From contig JBBRVW010000021.1 of the NCBI GenBank assembly GCA_038246545.1, forward strand, positions 1-64,000: DNA of 64,000 nucleotides, read 5' to 3'. The stretch's first letter is position 1, and each line of letters begins with the position of its first letter. Both the position numbers and the translations under genes were made by a program. The notes beneath the pieces are model-generated. The model saw only the letters and a program-made list of their open reading frames with translations. It ran no database searches and was not told the DNA's origin. The DNA is from JBBRVW01 sp038246545. GTDB taxonomy: Bacteria; Actinomycetota; Actinomycetes; JACCUZ01. Positions 56,364-64,000 of this stretch are shown in pieces.

Positions 56364-57890
56364 GTGGTCGGCACCGAGCGCGCCAACGTCGCGGACCTCG
56401 TCCGTGCCGCCGCGGCCCGACGCCCCAACGGCACCGCCCTGGTCCACGTACCCACCGCCGGCGACCGCACGACGACCACCTGGGCCGCGCTGGACGCCGA
56501 CGTCGAGGCCACTGCCGCCGGCCTGCGCTCCGAGCTCGGCCTGCACACCGGCGAGCGGGTCGCCCTCGCGCTCGGGTCGACGCCGGCCTTCGTCACCGCC
56601 TACTTCGGGGCGCTGCGCGCCGGGCTGGTCGCGGTCCCGCTGAACACCGGCTACACGGCGCCGGAGGTCTCGCAGCTGGTGCACGACGCCGACGCGCACG
56701 TGGTCCTCTGCGACGACGCCACGCTCACCGTGGTCGAGGAGGCCGTGGCCGGCACGCACCGCGCCCTGGTCGACCCGGCCGGGCTGGACTCGGTCACCGC
56801 CGCGGGGCGCGGCCACGCCGCCGACACCGACGGTCGCAGTGGCGAGGACGTCGCGGTCCTCATGTTCACGTCGGGTACCAGCGGACGGCCACGCGCCGCG
56901 ATGCTCAGCCATCGCGCGCTGCTCGCCAACCTCGACCAGTGCCGCCGGCTGGAGCCGGCGCCGATGACCGAGGACGATGTGGTCCTGCTCGTGCTGCCGC
57001 TCTTCCACATCTACGGGCTCAACACCGGACTCGGCATGGTCGCCGCCACGGCGGCCACCGGCGTCCTGGTCGAGCGGTTCGACCCCGTCGCGACCGCGGA
57101 GCTGGTGCGGACCGAGCAGGTCACGAACGTCCCCGGCGCCCCACCGATGTACGTCGGCTGGTCGGCAGCCGAGCAGCTGGACGCCCTGCGGGGCGTGCGC
57201 CTGATGGCGTCCGGGGCGTCGCCGTTGCCCGCGGCCGTGCTGGAGCAGGTGCTGACGGGCGTCGGCCGCCCCGTGCACGAGGGCTACGGCCTCACCGAGA
57301 CCGCCCCTGTCGTGTCGAGCACCCTCGCCTCGGACGTCGTGAAGGCCGGCTCGATCGGCCGTCCGGTGCCCGGCGTCGAGGTCCGGCTCGTCGACGAGGA
57401 CGGTAACGACGTCGGTGACGGCGATCCCGGCGAGGTCCTCGTCCGCGGTGCCAACCTGTTCTCCGGCTACTGGCCGGACGGCTCCGGCGGGCCGAGGGAC
57501 GACGGCTGGTGGGCCACCGGCGACGTCGCGTATCACGACGACGACGGCGACCTCTTCCTGGTCGACCGCCGCACGGAGCTGGTGCTGGTGAGCGGCTTCA
57601 ACGTCTACCCGCGTGAGGTCGAGGACGCCCTCGCCGGGCACCCCGACGTGGCCGAGGTCGCGGTCATCGCGGTGCCGCACCCGTACACCGGTGAGGCGGT
57701 CAAGGCGTTCGTCGTGCCCCGGGCGGGATCCTCGCTCACGGCCGACGACGTCACCAGGCACGCCGCCACCCGGCTGGCACGCTTCAAGCGGCCGACCATC
57801 GTGACCCTGGTGCCGGAGCTGCCGCACTCGGCCACCGGCAAGGTCGCCAAGGCCCGGCTCCGGGCCCGCGAGGTCGAGGAGCTCGGGTGA
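56364..57890 (+). CDS. AMP-dependent acyl/aryl-CoA ligase
   Basis: A 508-aa ANL ligase with all core motifs. A3 is MFTSGTSGRPRAAMLSHRAL near residues 167-186, A5 is GYGLTETAPV near 308, A7 is WWATGDVAYH near 383, A8 is DRRTELVLVSGFNVYPREVE near 399, and the A10 lysine is in ATGKVAK near 491. Overall it resembles long-chain fatty-acid-CoA ligases. The start is uncertain: GTG 56364 is preferred over GTG 56343 by length. It overlaps the glutaredoxin gene by 4 bp. Confidence 0.9.
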   Translation: MVGTERANVADLVRAAAARRPNGTALVHVPTAGDRTTTTWAALDADVEATAAGLRSELGLHTGERVALALGSTPAFVTAYFGALRAGLVAVPLNTGYTAPEVSQLVHDADAHVVLCDDATLTVVEEAVAGTHRALVDPAGLDSVTAAGRGHAADTDGRSGEDVAVLMFTSGTSGRPRAAMLSHRALLANLDQCRRLEPAPMTEDDVVLLVLPLFHIYGLNTGLGMVAATAATGVLVERFDPVATAELVRTEQVTNVPGAPPMYVGWSAAEQLDALRGVRLMASGASPLPAAVLEQVLTGVGRPVHEGYGLTETAPVVSSTLASDVVKAGSIGRPVPGVEVRLVDEDGNDVGDGDPGEVLVRGANLFSGYWPDGSGGPRDDGWWATGDVAYHDDDGDLFLVDRRTELVLVSGFNVYPREVEDALAGHPDVAEVAVIAVPHPYTGEAVKAFVVPRAGSSLTADDVTRHAATRLARFKRPTIVTLVPELPHSATGKVAKARLRAREVEELG

Positions 57891-58150
57891 GCGCCACGCC
57901 GGCGGCCGCCGGCCCGGTCCGGGTCACCCTCATCGGCAAGCCCGGCTGCCACCTCTGCGACGAGGCGCGCGACGTGGTCGCCCGGGTGACGGCCGAGCTG
58001 GGGGAGCGGTTCGAGGAGCTGAGCATCCTCGACCACCCAGACCTCCAGGAGAGGTACTGGGAGCAGATCCCGGTGACCCTGGTGGACGGTGAGCAGCACG
58101 ACTTCTGGCGGGTGTCCGCCGACCGCCTGCGCGCGGCCCTCACCCGCTGA
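57887..58150 (+). CDS. Glutaredoxin family protein
   Basis: An 87-aa thioredoxin-fold protein. The active site is GKPGCHLCDEAR near residues 17-28, a CxxC (C21, C24). The cis-Pro is in EQIPVTLVDGE near 58. It is the DUF836-like glutaredoxin seen in this position in mycobacteria (upstream of hemA). The GTG at 57887 overlaps the ligase stop. Thiol-disulfide chemistry fits the location upstream of the redox sensor Rex. Confidence 0.92.
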   Translation: MSATPAAAGPVRVTLIGKPGCHLCDEARDVVARVTAELGERFEELSILDHPDLQERYWEQIPVTLVDGEQHDFWRVSADRLRAALTR

Positions 58151-58174
58151 GCCTCATCACCCAGCCTCCCCGGA

Positions 58175-58198
58175 GTTGATCACGCTCACGTGATCAAC
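58175..58198. repeat. Perfect hairpin downstream of the glutaredoxin gene
   Basis: GTTGATCACG pairs with CGTGATCAAC around a CTCA loop, 24 bp after the stop. It may terminate the ligase-glutaredoxin mRNA. A related hairpin lies at 58239. Confidence 0.65.
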
Positions 58199-58238
58199 AA
58201 GGACTTTGCGAGGCTTGCAGGCCGCGGTTGGTACGGAA

Positions 58239-58258
58239 TGACCACGCTTGCGTGATCA
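58239..58258. repeat. Second hairpin of the same kind upstream of rex
   Basis: TGACCACG and CGTGATCA around a CTTG loop, one mismatch from a perfect 8-bp stem. It shares the TGATCACG arm type with the hairpin at 58175, in the same orientation. Confidence 0.55.
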
Positions 58259-58292
58259 TCTCGGGCCCCGTAGGTGACGCTCGTCACTCACT

Positions 58293-58310
58293 TTGTGCTC
58301 TCGTTCACAA
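58293..58310 (+). promoter_or_regulatory. Rex operator (ROP) upstream of rex
   Basis: TTGTGCTCTCGTTCACAA compared with the known Rex operator TTGTGAA-N4-TTCACAA: 5 of 7 in the left arm and 7 of 7 in the right arm. It is 77 bp before the rex GTG, so Rex probably controls its own operon and the hem genes according to NADH/NAD+. Confidence 0.8.
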
Positions 58311-58386
58311 GCGCTTAGCCTGGCGGGCGCCGGTGGCAGCACGTCGAGGCGGTCCCGCCCAGCACGCCGCCGGCGGATGGAGTCCC

Positions 58387-59127
58387 GTGACCAGCCCTGA
58401 TGTGCACGCGCACCGCCCCGGTGGCGGTCGCCCGGTGCGCGACGGGCAGCGGCGCACCGGCCGGCAGGGCATCCCCGAGGCCACCGTCGCCCGGCTCCCG
58501 ATCTACCTGCGTGCGCTCGGGACCCTCGGCGACGAGGGTGTCTCGACCGTGAGCTCCGAGGCGCTGGCCGCGGCCGCCGGGGTCAACTCGGCCAAGCTCC
58601 GCAAGGACCTGTCCTACCTGGGGTCCTACGGCACCCGGGGCGTCGGCTACGACGTCGACTACCTCGTCTACCAGGTGTCCCGCGAGCTCGGCCTGACCCA
58701 GGACTGGCCGGTCGTCATCGTCGGTCTCGGGCACCTCGGGCACGCCCTCGCCAACTACGGCGGCTTCACCACGCGGGGCTTCGCTATCCGCGCCCTCGTC
58801 GACAACGACCCGGCCGTCGTCGGCACCGAGGTCGGCGGCCTCGTGGTCCAGCCGCTCGACCGCCTCGAGCAGGTCGTCGAGACCCTCGGGGTGGCCATCG
58901 GAGTGATCACCACACCGGCCGCGGTCGCGCAGGACGTCTGCGACCGCCTGGTCGCCGCCGGCGTCGGCAGCGTCCTGAACTTCGCACCCAGCGTGCTCGT
59001 CGTCCCCGAGCACGTCGAGGTGCGCAAGGTCGACATGTCCATCGAGCTGCAGATCCTTGCCTTCCACGAGCAGCGCAAGGTCTCGTCCGACCTCACGCCC
59101 GACCTGGCGAAGGTGGTGGGGAAGTGA
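58387..59127 (+). CDS. rex: Redox-sensing transcriptional repressor Rex
   Basis: NADH-sensing repressor of 246 aa. The winged helix lies at about residues 50-80 with KLRKDLSYLGSYGTRGVGYDV split across 70-90 (LRKDLSYLG, GTRGVGYDV). The Rossmann motif is VGLGHLGHAL (102-111). The swapped C-terminal helix reads ELQILAFHEQRK near 219-230. The GTG at 58387 is chosen by alignment of the family N-terminus. hemA starts inside its stop (4 bp overlap). A Rex operator lies upstream. Confidence 0.97.
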   Translation: MTSPDVHAHRPGGGRPVRDGQRRTGRQGIPEATVARLPIYLRALGTLGDEGVSTVSSEALAAAAGVNSAKLRKDLSYLGSYGTRGVGYDVDYLVYQVSRELGLTQDWPVVIVGLGHLGHALANYGGFTTRGFAIRALVDNDPAVVGTEVGGLVVQPLDRLEQVVETLGVAIGVITTPAAVAQDVCDRLVAAGVGSVLNFAPSVLVVPEHVEVRKVDMSIELQILAFHEQRKVSSDLTPDLAKVVGK

Positions 59128-60455
59128 GCACCCTGGTGATCGGCCTGTCCCACCGCACCGCCCCGGTCGAGCTGCTGGAGCGGGTCGTCCTGGGCCCGGA
59201 CGCCGTCGTCAAGCTGCTCGACGACGTCTTCGTCAGTGACCACGCCACCGAGGCTGTCGTGCTCTCGACCTGCAACCGGGTCGAGGTCTACGCCGAGGTC
59301 GACAAGTTCCACGGCGGTCTCGCGCAGGTCTCCGAGCTGCTTGCCCGCCGGGCCGGGGTCGACCTCGACGACCTGACGCCGCACCTCTACGTCCACTACG
59401 AGGACCGGGCCGTCGCCCACCTGTTCTCCGTCGCCTGCGGCCTCGACTCGATGGTCGTCGGTGAGAGCCAGGTCCTCGGCCAGGTGCGCGCCGCGCTGCG
59501 CACCGCGCAGGACGCCGGCAGCCTCGGCAGCCAGCTCGGTGCTCTCGTCCAGCAGGCCCTGCGGGTCGGCAAGCGGGCGCGTACCGACACCGGCATCGAC
59601 CGCGCCGGCCGGTCCCTCGTCACGGCCGGTCTCGAGGAGGCGGTCAAGGTCCTGGGCCCGCTCGACGGGCTCTCCGCGGTGGTCGTCGGGGCCGGCTCCA
59701 TGAGCGCACTCGCCGCCACCGTCGTGTCGCAGGCCGGTGCCGGCCGCGTCGTCGTCAGCAACCGCACCTTCGAGCACGCCGAGCGTCTGGCCGAGTCGGT
59801 CGGCGGTGAGGCCCGGCCCCTCTCCGAGCTGCCCGACGCGGTCGCCGCGGCCGACCTCGTCGTGTCCTGCACCGGCGCCGTCGGGCACGTGCTCGACGCC
59901 GAGCTGCTCGGCGCCGTCGCCGGCCGGCGAGTCGCTGAGGGTCGCCCGCTCGTCGTCCTCGACCTCGCGCTGCCCCGCGACGTCGACCCGGCCGCCCACC
60001 ACCTCGACGGCGTCACCGTCGTCGACCTCGAGACGCTCGCCGCAGTGCTCGTCACGAGCGAGCACGCCGCCGACGTCGACGCCACCCGCGGGATCGTGGC
60101 CGAGGAGGTCGCGGCGTTCCTCGGCTGGCAGCGCGCGGTCAGCGTGGCGCCCACCGTGGTGGCGCTGCGCGCGATGGCCGACGGCGTCGTGCGGTCCGAG
60201 CTGGTCCGGCTCGCGGGCCGGCTCCCCGACCTCGACCCGAGGGCGCGGGCCGAGTTCGAGCTGACCGTCTCCCGGGTCGTCGACAAGCTGCTGCACGCGC
60301 CGACGGTGCGGGTGAAGCAGCTCGCCGAGGAGCCTGGCGGCCAGGCCTACGCGGACGCGCTCACCCGGCTGTTCGACCTCGACCCCAAGGCCGTCGAGGC
60401 CATGACGACCGTCGACATCGGCGACGGCCCCGCGACCGATGGAGCCACGCCATGA
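59124..60455 (+). CDS. hemA: Glutamyl-tRNA reductase
   Basis: First committed enzyme of the C5 tetrapyrrole pathway: reduces glutamyl-tRNA to glutamate-1-semialdehyde with NADPH. It is 443 aa. The active-site Cys is C50 in STCNRVEVY. Other landmarks are GLSHRTAPVELLE (7-19), VVGESQVLGQVRAAL near 111 and GAGSMSALAATVVSQAG near 191 (NADPH site). The GTG start overlaps the rex stop and the gene overlaps hemC by 4 bp. hemL is not in the window. Confidence 0.97.
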   Translation: MSTLVIGLSHRTAPVELLERVVLGPDAVVKLLDDVFVSDHATEAVVLSTCNRVEVYAEVDKFHGGLAQVSELLARRAGVDLDDLTPHLYVHYEDRAVAHLFSVACGLDSMVVGESQVLGQVRAALRTAQDAGSLGSQLGALVQQALRVGKRARTDTGIDRAGRSLVTAGLEEAVKVLGPLDGLSAVVVGAGSMSALAATVVSQAGAGRVVVSNRTFEHAERLAESVGGEARPLSELPDAVAAADLVVSCTGAVGHVLDAELLGAVAGRRVAEGRPLVVLDLALPRDVDPAAHHLDGVTVVDLETLAAVLVTSEHAADVDATRGIVAEEVAAFLGWQRAVSVAPTVVALRAMADGVVRSELVRLAGRLPDLDPRARAEFELTVSRVVDKLLHAPTVRVKQLAEEPGGQAYADALTRLFDLDPKAVEAMTTVDIGDGPATDGATP

Positions 60456-61411
60456 GCGCCGGCACGACCCCGCTGCGGCTCGGCACCCGCCGCAGCGCGC
60501 TCGCGACAGCGCAGTCGCAGCAGGTCGCTGCCGAGCTCACCGCCCGCACCGGCCGGGCCGTCGAGCTGGTGCCGGTGACGACGTACGGCGACACCTCCCG
60601 CGCGGCGCTGTCGCAGATCGGCGGCACCGGTGTCTTCGTCTCCGCGCTGCGCGACGCGCTGCTCGCCGGCGACGTCGACCTGGCTGTGCACTCGCTCAAG
60701 GACCTGCCGACCGCCGCGCCCGAGGGCATCGCGCTGGCCGCCGTACCACCGCGCGAGGACCCGCGCGACGTCCTGGTCGCCCGTGACGGGCTCACGCTCG
60801 GCGAGCTGCCGACCGGCTCCCGGGTAGGCACCGGCTCGCCCAGGCGGGCCGCCCAGCTGCGCGCGCTCGGCCTCGGTCTCGAGGTCGTCGACGTCCGCGG
60901 CAACGTCGACACGCGAATCGGGCTGGTGGCCGACGGGACCGTCGACGCCGTGGTACTCGCGCGAGCCGGGCTGGCCCGCCTCGACCGGCTCGGCGAGGTC
61001 ACCGAGACCCTCGATCCGATCCAGATGCTGCCCGCCCCTGGCCAGGGCGCTTTGGCGATCGAGTGCCTTATGCCGCACGATGCCGTGACCAGCACGACGT
61101 TCGACCTGCTCGGAACCCTCGACGACGCCGTGACCCGGCTGGTCGTGGATGCCGAGCGAACACTGCTCGCCACTCTGGAAGCCGGCTGCTCGGCCCCTGT
61201 CGGGGCCTACGGCGAAGCCGCCGAACCAGAGCCCGGTGAGCAGACCCCCGAGCTGTACCTGCGTGCCGTCGTCAGTGCCGTCGACGGGTCCACGCAGGTC
61301 CGCCTGTCCGCCACCGGACCTCTCGACGAGGCCTCACGGATCGGTCGCGACCTCGCGACCGAGCTGCTCGCCGAAGGTGCGGCTGATCTCATGTGGGAGC
61401 GCGTCCAGTGA
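60452..61411 (+). CDS. hemC: Porphobilinogen deaminase
   Basis: Joins four porphobilinogens into hydroxymethylbilane. It is 319 aa. Signatures: LGTRRSALATAQSQQVA near residues 8-24, VHSLKDLPT near 77, GTGSPRRAAQL near 126, RGNVDTR near 148. The cofactor-binding Cys is in LEAGCSAPVGAY near 246. The ATG overlaps the hemA stop (ATGA). Confidence 0.97.
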   Translation: MSAGTTPLRLGTRRSALATAQSQQVAAELTARTGRAVELVPVTTYGDTSRAALSQIGGTGVFVSALRDALLAGDVDLAVHSLKDLPTAAPEGIALAAVPPREDPRDVLVARDGLTLGELPTGSRVGTGSPRRAAQLRALGLGLEVVDVRGNVDTRIGLVADGTVDAVVLARAGLARLDRLGEVTETLDPIQMLPAPGQGALAIECLMPHDAVTSTTFDLLGTLDDAVTRLVVDAERTLLATLEAGCSAPVGAYGEAAEPEPGEQTPELYLRAVVSAVDGSTQVRLSATGPLDEASRIGRDLATELLAEGAADLMWERVQ

Positions 61412-63033
61412 CGACCCGCCCGTCCAGCACCAGCAAGAAGAAGCCCGTGAAGACGATCGGCAGCGTCGCCTTCGTCGGAGCCGGCCCCGGCGACCCCGAG
61501 CTGCTCACGGTTCGCGCCGTCGAGCTGCTCGCTCGGGCCGACGTGGTCGTGACCGAGTCGCAGGACGAGACCTTCGTCCAGCGGTTCTGCCGAGCCGACG
61601 TCGAGGTCGTCGACGGCTCGCTCGGCGACGACGGGCAGCCCCTGAGCCACGCCGTCCGGGCCCGGCTCGTCGTCAAGGCGGCCAAGAGCGGCGGGCTCGT
61701 GGTGCGGCTGCTCGACGGCGACCCCTTCCTCTACGCCACCGGCTCCGAGGAGGCCGCCGGCTGCGCCAAGGCCGGCATCGCCTTCGAGGTCGTGCCCGGC
61801 GTCTCCTCGATCTCCGCGGTGCCCGCCTACGCCGGCATCCCGCTGACCTCCGCCAAGCACCGCGAGGTGCGCGTGGTCAACGTCGGCGAGGGCAGCGCCG
61901 ACTGGAGCTCGCTCGGCGCGGGCAGCGCCACCCTGGTGCTGCTGTCGGCCACCGCGGTCATCGGTGACGTCGCGAAGGCCCTGATCGCTGCCGGCCGCTC
62001 GCGAGAGACCCCCGTCGCCATGACCCAGCTCGGCACCACCACCGAGCAGCGCACCGTCACCTCCACACTGGAGCGGATCGCCGTCGACGTGAAGGCCGCC
62101 AAGCTGGCGCCGCCGACCATCACCGTCGTCGGCGACACCGTCGCGATGCGCGAGCAGCTCTCGTGGTTCGAGACCAAGCCGCTGTTCGGCTGGCGGGTGC
62201 TGGTGCCGCGCACCAAGGAGCAGGCCGGCGCGCTGTCCGAGAAGCTGCGTGCCGCCGGTGCCGTGCCCGAGGAGGTCCCGACCATCGCGGTCGAGCCCCC
62301 GCGGACCCCGCAGCAGATGGAGCGGGCCATCAAGGGCCTGGTCACCGGCCGCTACGAGTGGGTCGCCTTCACCTCCCGCAACGCGGTCAAGGCGGTCCGG
62401 GAGCGTTTCGAGGAGTACGGCCTCGACGCCCGCGCGTTCGCCGGCATCAAGGTCGCCACCGTCGGCGAGCAGACCGCTGCGGACCTGCTGGCCTGGGGCA
62501 TCAAGCCCGACCTCGTCCCCAGCGGCGAGCAGTCGGCCGCCGGCCTGCTCGAGGACTGGCCGCCGTACGACCCGGTCTTCGACCCGATCGACCGCGTCTT
62601 CCTGCCCCGCGCCGACATCGCGACGGAGAACCTCGTCGCCGGTCTCGTCGAGCGTGGCTGGGAGGTCGACGACGTTACGGCGTACCGCACCGTGCGGGCG
62701 GCCCCGCCGGCTGCGCCGATCCGCGAGGCGATCAAGTCCGGTGGCTACGACGCCGTGGTCTTCACGTCGTCCTCGACCGTGCGCAACCTCGTCGGTATCG
62801 CGGGCAAGCCGCACACCTCGACCGTGATCGCGTGCATCGGCCCGGCCACGGCCAAGACCGCCGAGGAGCACGGCCTGCGCGTCGACGTCCTCGCCCCGGC
62901 GCCGTCGGTGGCCGAGCTGGCCTGCGCGCTGTCCGAGTACGGCGCGAGCCTGCGGTCGTCCGCCGCCGCGGCCGGCGTGCCGGTGCTGCGGCCGTCGCAG
63001 AAGCGCGCCGCCTCCCGCCGGAAGGCGACCTGA
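61408..63033 (+). CDS. Uroporphyrinogen-III C-methyltransferase / uroporphyrinogen-III synthase fusion
   Basis: A 541-aa two-domain enzyme. Residues about 15-250 are SUMT (CobA-like): VAFVGAGPGDPELLTVRA near 19, VPGVSSISAVPAYAGIPLT near 129. Residues 265-525 are uroporphyrinogen-III synthase (HemD): VLVPRTKEQAGALSEKLRAAG near 264, AFTSRNAVKAV near 317, VVFTSSSTVRNLV near 450. It therefore makes uroporphyrinogen III and starts the branch to precorrin-2 (sirohaem/B12). Such fusions are known in actinobacteria. The GTG at 61408 overlaps the hemC stop. Confidence 0.95.
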   Translation: MTTRPSSTSKKKPVKTIGSVAFVGAGPGDPELLTVRAVELLARADVVVTESQDETFVQRFCRADVEVVDGSLGDDGQPLSHAVRARLVVKAAKSGGLVVRLLDGDPFLYATGSEEAAGCAKAGIAFEVVPGVSSISAVPAYAGIPLTSAKHREVRVVNVGEGSADWSSLGAGSATLVLLSATAVIGDVAKALIAAGRSRETPVAMTQLGTTTEQRTVTSTLERIAVDVKAAKLAPPTITVVGDTVAMREQLSWFETKPLFGWRVLVPRTKEQAGALSEKLRAAGAVPEEVPTIAVEPPRTPQQMERAIKGLVTGRYEWVAFTSRNAVKAVRERFEEYGLDARAFAGIKVATVGEQTAADLLAWGIKPDLVPSGEQSAAGLLEDWPPYDPVFDPIDRVFLPRADIATENLVAGLVERGWEVDDVTAYRTVRAAPPAAPIREAIKSGGYDAVVFTSSSTVRNLVGIAGKPHTSTVIACIGPATAKTAEEHGLRVDVLAPAPSVAELACALSEYGASLRSSAAAAGVPVLRPSQKRAASRRKAT

Positions 63034-63043
63034 GGTCTGACAC

Positions 63044-64000
63044 GTGACTGACGCCCGCTTCCCCGCCGGCCGGCCACGCCGGCTGCGCACCACTCCGGCG
63101 ATTCGTGCACTCGTCGCGCAGACCCGGCCGGCCCCGGCCGACCTCGTGCTGCCGATGTTCGTGCGCGAGGGCCGGTCGGAGCCGACGGCGATCGGGTCGA
63201 TGCCCGGTGTCGTCCAGCACTCCCGCGACTCGCTGCGCAAGGCAGCGGTCGAGGCGGTGCAGGCCGGCGTCGGCGGGCTGATGCTCTTCGGCGTCCCTGA
63301 GCGGCGCGACGCCACCGGCACCGGGGCCACCGACGACGACGGCATCCTCAACGTCGCTATCCGCGACGTCGTGGCCGAGGTCGGCGACAGCACGGTCGTC
63401 ATGAGCGATCTGTGCCTCGACGAGTTCACCGACCACGGGCACTGCGGCGTCGTCGCGATCGACGGCAGCGTCGACAACGACGCGACCCTCGTGCGCTACG
63501 CCGAGATGGGGCTCGCCCAGGCCGCGGCCGGCGCCCACGTCCTCGGGCTGTCCGGGATGATGGACGGCCAGGTCGGCGTGGTCCGCGCCGCCCTCGACGC
63601 CGACCGGCTCACCTCGACAGCCATCCTCGCCTACACGGCGAAGTACGCCTCGGCGTTCTACGGCCCGTTCCGCGAGGCCGTCGAGTCGACGCTGCAGGGT
63701 GACCGGCGCAGCTACCAGCAGGACCCGGCCAACGCCGACGAAGCGCTGCGCGAGCTGGCCCTCGACCTGGCCGAGGGCGCCGACATCGTGATGGTGAAGC
63801 CGGCCCTGCCCTACCTCGACGTCCTGCGCCGGGTCGCCGACGAGGCCGCGCGCCACGGCGTCCCGGTGGCCGCCTACCAGGTCTCGGGTGAGTACGCGAT
63901 GGCCGAGGCGGCCTTCGAGAAGGGCTGGCTGGACCGCGAGCGCACCATCGTCGAGACGCTCACCTCGGTGCGGCGCGCCGGTGCGGGCATCGTCCTCACC
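63044..64000 (+). CDS. hemB: Delta-aminolevulinic acid dehydratase (3' end outside window)
   Basis: Condenses two 5-aminolevulinates to porphobilinogen. 319 codons lie in the window; the gene runs past its end, close to its usual length of about 325 aa. The Schiff-base lysine is in IVMVKPALPYLD near residue 247 and the other active-site Lys in YTAKYASAFYGPF near 196. The metal-site loop is DLCLDEFTDHGHCG near 124: first and third Cys of the zinc-type triad are kept and the middle one is Asp. The GTG at 63044 is 10 bp after the cobA/hemD stop. Confidence 0.97.
   Translation, partial: MTDARFPAGRPRRLRTTPAIRALVAQTRPAPADLVLPMFVREGRSEPTAIGSMPGVVQHSRDSLRKAAVEAVQAGVGGLMLFGVPERRDATGTGATDDDGILNVAIRDVVAEVGDSTVVMSDLCLDEFTDHGHCGVVAIDGSVDNDATLVRYAEMGLAQAAAGAHVLGLSGMMDGQVGVVRAALDADRLTSTAILAYTAKYASAFYGPFREAVESTLQGDRRSYQQDPANADEALRELALDLAEGADIVMVKPALPYLDVLRRVADEAARHGVPVAAYQVSGEYAMAEAAFEKGWLDRERTIVETLTSVRRAGAGIVLT

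Noticed and set aside
58274..58287. Palindrome GTGACGCTCGTCAC as a second Rex site
   Set aside because: It lacks the TTGTG/CACAA core; it is more likely a chance dyad or part of the promoter region.
1..64000. Mobile elements, integrases, tRNA or rRNA genes
   Set aside because: None found. The BldC-like gene resembles excisionases but has no integrase or att-like repeats near it and lies in a conserved core block.

Overview
The window is a 64 kb piece of a very GC-rich (about 73% by eye) chromosome from a free-living actinobacterium (class Actinomycetia). Evidence: GTG starts and GTGA/ATGA gene overlaps are common, -10 boxes fit TANNNT with several apparently leaderless genes, and there are DUF3263, WXG100, BldC-like, bS22 (32 aa) and BldN/RsbN-like genes beside a rex-hemA-hemC-cobA/hemD-hemB block that is a known actinobacterial neighbourhood. 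The sequence does not fix the genus. I see no rRNA, tRNA, CRISPR array, prophage or insertion sequence; the window reads as core chromosome.

1-12 kb: a pirin cut by the window edge, a sugar-nucleotidyltransferase-like gene, DUF3263 and LytR-C-terminal proteins, the convergent trehalose genes otsB/otsA, a SAM-I riboswitch in front of a threonine synthase, a cold-shock gene, groL behind two CIRCE operators, an M29 aminopeptidase, a 400-bp decayed stretch with a Nudix start, and a fatty-acid desaturase. 12-20 kb: a four-gene minus-strand ABC operon with two very large FtsX-type permeases and two ATPases, one with an unusual C-terminal tail. 20-28 kb: a lone WXG100 gene, small uncharacterised genes, a divergent cupin/TetR pair, an HD-domain protein, a HelD/HelR-type helicase with a repeat-expanded N-terminus, and a secreted Asp-box protein.

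28-48 kb: an acyl-CoA ligase, PadR with a HAAS-type membrane protein, an XPB helicase co-transcribed with an AAC(2')-I-like acetyltransferase, two related sulfotransferases flanking a cyclic-nucleotide-binding protein and a helicase-associated/WYL protein, a HAD-LarE fusion, a long cold-shock-domain protein, a MacAB-like efflux operon, and AcuC with a partner gene of unknown activity. 48-64 kb: a GGDEF-EAL protein, the BldC-like regulator, bS22, an epimerase, an acyltransferase, a BldN-like sigma factor with its probable anti-sigma factor, a HAD-IB phosphatase, a second AMP ligase, a glutaredoxin, rex with its own operator, and the hem genes up to hemB, which runs off the end.

The clearest functional groups are: tetrapyrrole synthesis under a redox sensor (rex-hemA-hemC-cobA/hemD-hemB, overlapping or closely spaced); HrcA control of groL; SAM control of thrC; and a possible developmental/c-di-GMP cluster (GGDEF-EAL, BldC-like, BldN, RsbN-like). 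I found no obviously new multi-gene system. The most unusual single items are the HAD-LarE fusion, the thrC SAM-I riboswitch, the ABC ATPase with an AbrB-like tail, the 11-codon leader coupled to xpb, and several intergenic hairpins containing GATC.
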